Source: Euryhalocaulis sp050486445
GTDB lineage: Bacteria; Pseudomonadota; Alphaproteobacteria; Caulobacterales; Maricaulaceae
NCBI GenBank assembly: GCA_050486445.1
Contig: JBJHDH010000014.1
Coordinates: 8,435-72,434, forward strand
Length of the DNA stretch: 64,000 nt
Reading direction: 5' to 3'
Part shown: positions 62,344 through 64,000 of the stretch, one piece after another
How the letters are laid out: each line of letters opens with the position of its first letter
Numbering within the stretch: position 1 is the first letter of the stretch
The notes under the pieces: generated by a model
Database searches by the model: none
What the model was told of the DNA's origin: nothing
The model's input: the letters and a program-made list of their open reading frames with translations, nothing else
Position numbers and translations under genes: made by a program

Positions 62344-64000
62344 TTACCTGCTGACGGTGACGCTGGTTCCGCCGCCCGGTCCGCCCGGTCCGCCGGGAGG
62401 GCTGCCGAGCCCCCCCACGGGGCCCGTGCCGTCCGTGGCCGGGTTGGTGGCCTCCGCGACCACAAGTTTGACCCAGAGAGCCTCGTCATTCTTGTAATAC
62501 GAAGTCTCAGAGGCGTCGCGCAACGCGGCCATGCTGGTCTTTTCGGCGCCCGCGGAGGCGGTGGTGAAGCCGGGCAGTTCGAAAATCACGAAGGAACCCT
62601 CGTCCATCGCCGTCAGGGTCAGGGGGATCGTTTCCCGCGCCGTGTCCACCTGGACCTCAGCGCCGCTGCGGATCGTGGTTTGCCCACCATAGTTAAACTC
62701 TCTGCCATTGCGGCGGAGCGTGATCGGCTCAGGAGCGGCGCCGCCGCCACCGCCAAAGCCGAAACCGCCGCCAAGGCTGAGGCGGCCGAAGTCGCCCTGA
62801 CACACGGCCGCGCCCCAGCTCGGCTTGATCTCGCAGGCTTCCTCGTCGGAGGCGATTCCGTTGTCGATGACAATGTAGGAACCAGGGACGCCGCCGACCG
62901 AACCATCCCGGTCATGAATCGCCGCAGTCAGATAGGCTGCGCTGCCGCCGAAATCGTTAGCCCACCTACGCTCCATCGCCGGGAAGTGCACCGGCTTGGC
63001 GTTGACAAATGTCGCGCCCTCGACAGCGTTTTCGACGCTCATGCCAAAGCTGGTATAGAGCAGATATGAGATCGCGCCCGCCTCGCGCTGGTCATTGTCC
63101 TCGTAATTCACGAAGGTGGTGTTCTCCACCGAATGGAGGAAGTCGTAGAACTCGTAGCCGCGGATCGGGAAGTCCGGGGCCACGGGTTTCGGCAGGCTGC
63201 GGCCATAGGCGATTTCCTCCGGCGTTCTGGGGTTGCCGATATTGTCGGTCTCGCCCACGAACAGCGAGTCGACGACCCGTGACGTGAAGGGATCACGGCC
63301 AATCGAGCCGGACGCAAATGTATAACCGATCGCGTTGTCGGCGAGCTTCAGGTTCCGGAACACCTTCATCTCGCCACGGCCCCAGATGGCGCCGTTGCGG
63401 TTCTTGTAGCCGGTGAAATCCTCGATGACCGATTCAATCGACCTGCTGTTCGGGTCGGCGGGATTTTCACGGGCGATATGTGAGCTGGCGGTGACAATGA
63501 ACGTGCCATCGGCCCCGGCGTTGCGGTCGAACATCAGACCATCGAAATTGGAGTGAGCGACGTTGCCCCGGAACTCTCCAAGCGGCATCCGGCGCGGCCA
63601 TGTATTGGCGGCGATCTCCGTGCCTTCGAACGCCCCCGTGGGATGCTCCGGCAACGAGATCCAGAAACCGATCTGGTCGGAACCCGCGGCGACATTGCCA
63701 ATGTAATCGTTGGACGGGTTGGTGATCCAGAACGTCGCCGCCGTGTTGTCCGAGGGAATCAGGACATGCTCGGAGCGCTGGCCAGTGCCGTCGCCGGTTT
63801 CTCCCGGTATCCCGAGATTTGTCGGATTACAGGGCAGGGTCGGATGACACTTGGTCTGGATGCCCAGATTGCGGACGAGCTGATTGCCGGTCTCGATGCC
63901 ATCCTCCATGAAGAAGCAATGGCCGACCGTGTTGTAGGTGACGTTGTTCTCGACGCGCAGATTGTCCGTGCCGTGGATCGTCACGCAGCGATTATAGGTG
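62344..64000 (-). CDS. Secreted G8/CEMIP-like beta-helix protein (5' truncated by window edge)
   Basis: The frame is open to the right edge, so the N-terminus is outside the window and about 552 residues remain. The first part reads NRCVTIHGTDNLRVENNVTY, then FFMEDGIETGNQLVRNLGI, typical of right-handed parallel beta-helix proteins of the G8-domain/CEMIP (hyaluronan-related) type. The middle has repeated short strands (NVAHSNFDGLMFDRN, FTGYKNRNGAIWGRG). The end has a Gly-rich stretch and a Gly/Pro tail (GSPPGGPGGPGGG). It is probably a secreted or surface polysaccharide-binding or cleaving protein. The GTG at 63984 is internal. Confidence 0.7.
   Translation of the reverse strand, partial: TYNRCVTIHGTDNLRVENNVTYNTVGHCFFMEDGIETGNQLVRNLGIQTKCHPTLPCNPTNLGIPGETGDGTGQRSEHVLIPSDNTAATFWITNPSNDYIGNVAAGSDQIGFWISLPEHPTGAFEGTEIAANTWPRRMPLGEFRGNVAHSNFDGLMFDRNAGADGTFIVTASSHIARENPADPNSRSIESVIEDFTGYKNRNGAIWGRGEMKVFRNLKLADNAIGYTFASGSIGRDPFTSRVVDSLFVGETDNIGNPRTPEEIAYGRSLPKPVAPDFPIRGYEFYDFLHSVENTTFVNYEDNDQREAGAISYLLYTSFGMSVENAVEGATFVNAKPVHFPAMERRWANDFGGSAAYLTAAIHDRDGSVGGVPGSYIVIDNGIASDEEACEIKPSWGAAVCQGDFGRLSLGGGFGFGGGGGAAPEPITLRRNGREFNYGGQTTIRSGAEVQVDTARETIPLTLTAMDEGSFVIFELPGFTTASAGAEKTSMAALRDASETSYYKNDEALWVKLVVAEATNPATDGTGPVGGLGSPPGGPGGPGGGTSVTVSR

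Overview
The window is a GC-rich, gene-dense piece of an alphaproteobacterial chromosome. The best fit is the Caulobacterales/Maricaulales/Hyphomonadaceae side. A CckA-type hybrid kinase lies next to a flagellar export and rod cluster. A GTTC-N7-GTTC SOS box precedes recA. FdxA, CarD and a Suv3-like helicase sit together, and TonB-dependent receptors and secreted proteins are present. The genus cannot be fixed from sequence alone. No rRNA, tRNA, CRISPR array or intact insertion sequence was seen.

Layout. 0-8.4 kb: a TonB receptor cut by the left edge, an SLC13/TrkA-C transporter, recA with its LexA box, and alaS. 8.4-15.7 kb: cckA, then flhB-fliR-fliQ-fliE-flgC-flgB on the minus strand, and fliO-fliP running away from them across a TTAA-rich, CtrA-like intergenic region. 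15.7-16.4 kb: a gene-poor gap with tandem GC hairpins. 16.4-22.6 kb: trxB-lysR, an acyltransferase, an unknown 95-aa protein, a secreted PepF-type peptidase and a DUF6481-like coiled coil. 22.6-27.1 kb: dnaG-rpoD and a YqeY protein. 27.3-36.7 kb: carA and carB, separated by a solute-binding lipoprotein, a subtilisin-like lipoprotein with a barrel-like C-terminus, and a secreted Sel1-repeat protein.

36.8-45.3 kb: greA, GNAT, TetR, a secreted protein made of two NTF2-like double halves, nrdB with two overlapping small membrane genes, a MarR-controlled DUF1428x2-GST-VOC operon, and a MntA/HepT toxin-antitoxin pair. 45.3-54.4 kb: an O-methyltransferase, nadC-nadB-(secreted unknown)-nadA, an NfeD/slipin pair, a NadQ-like regulator with an HD hydrolase, and rpmB. 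54.6-64 kb: helicase-S4-TerB-FdxA-CarD, an SNase-like secreted protein, a BrnT/BrnA locus whose toxin gene is frameshifted, trmD-rplS, and a secreted beta-helix protein cut by the right edge.

Most of the window is core housekeeping. No large new defence or biosynthetic system is evident. The points most worth checking are: the NadQ-like regulator together with a palindrome before nadA and an unknown secreted gene inside the nad operon; the nrdB-linked small membrane proteins; the frameshifted brnT with retained brnA; the internally duplicated NTF2-like protein; the lipoprotein autotransporter-like protease; and the tandem hairpins near a possible REP-transposase remnant.
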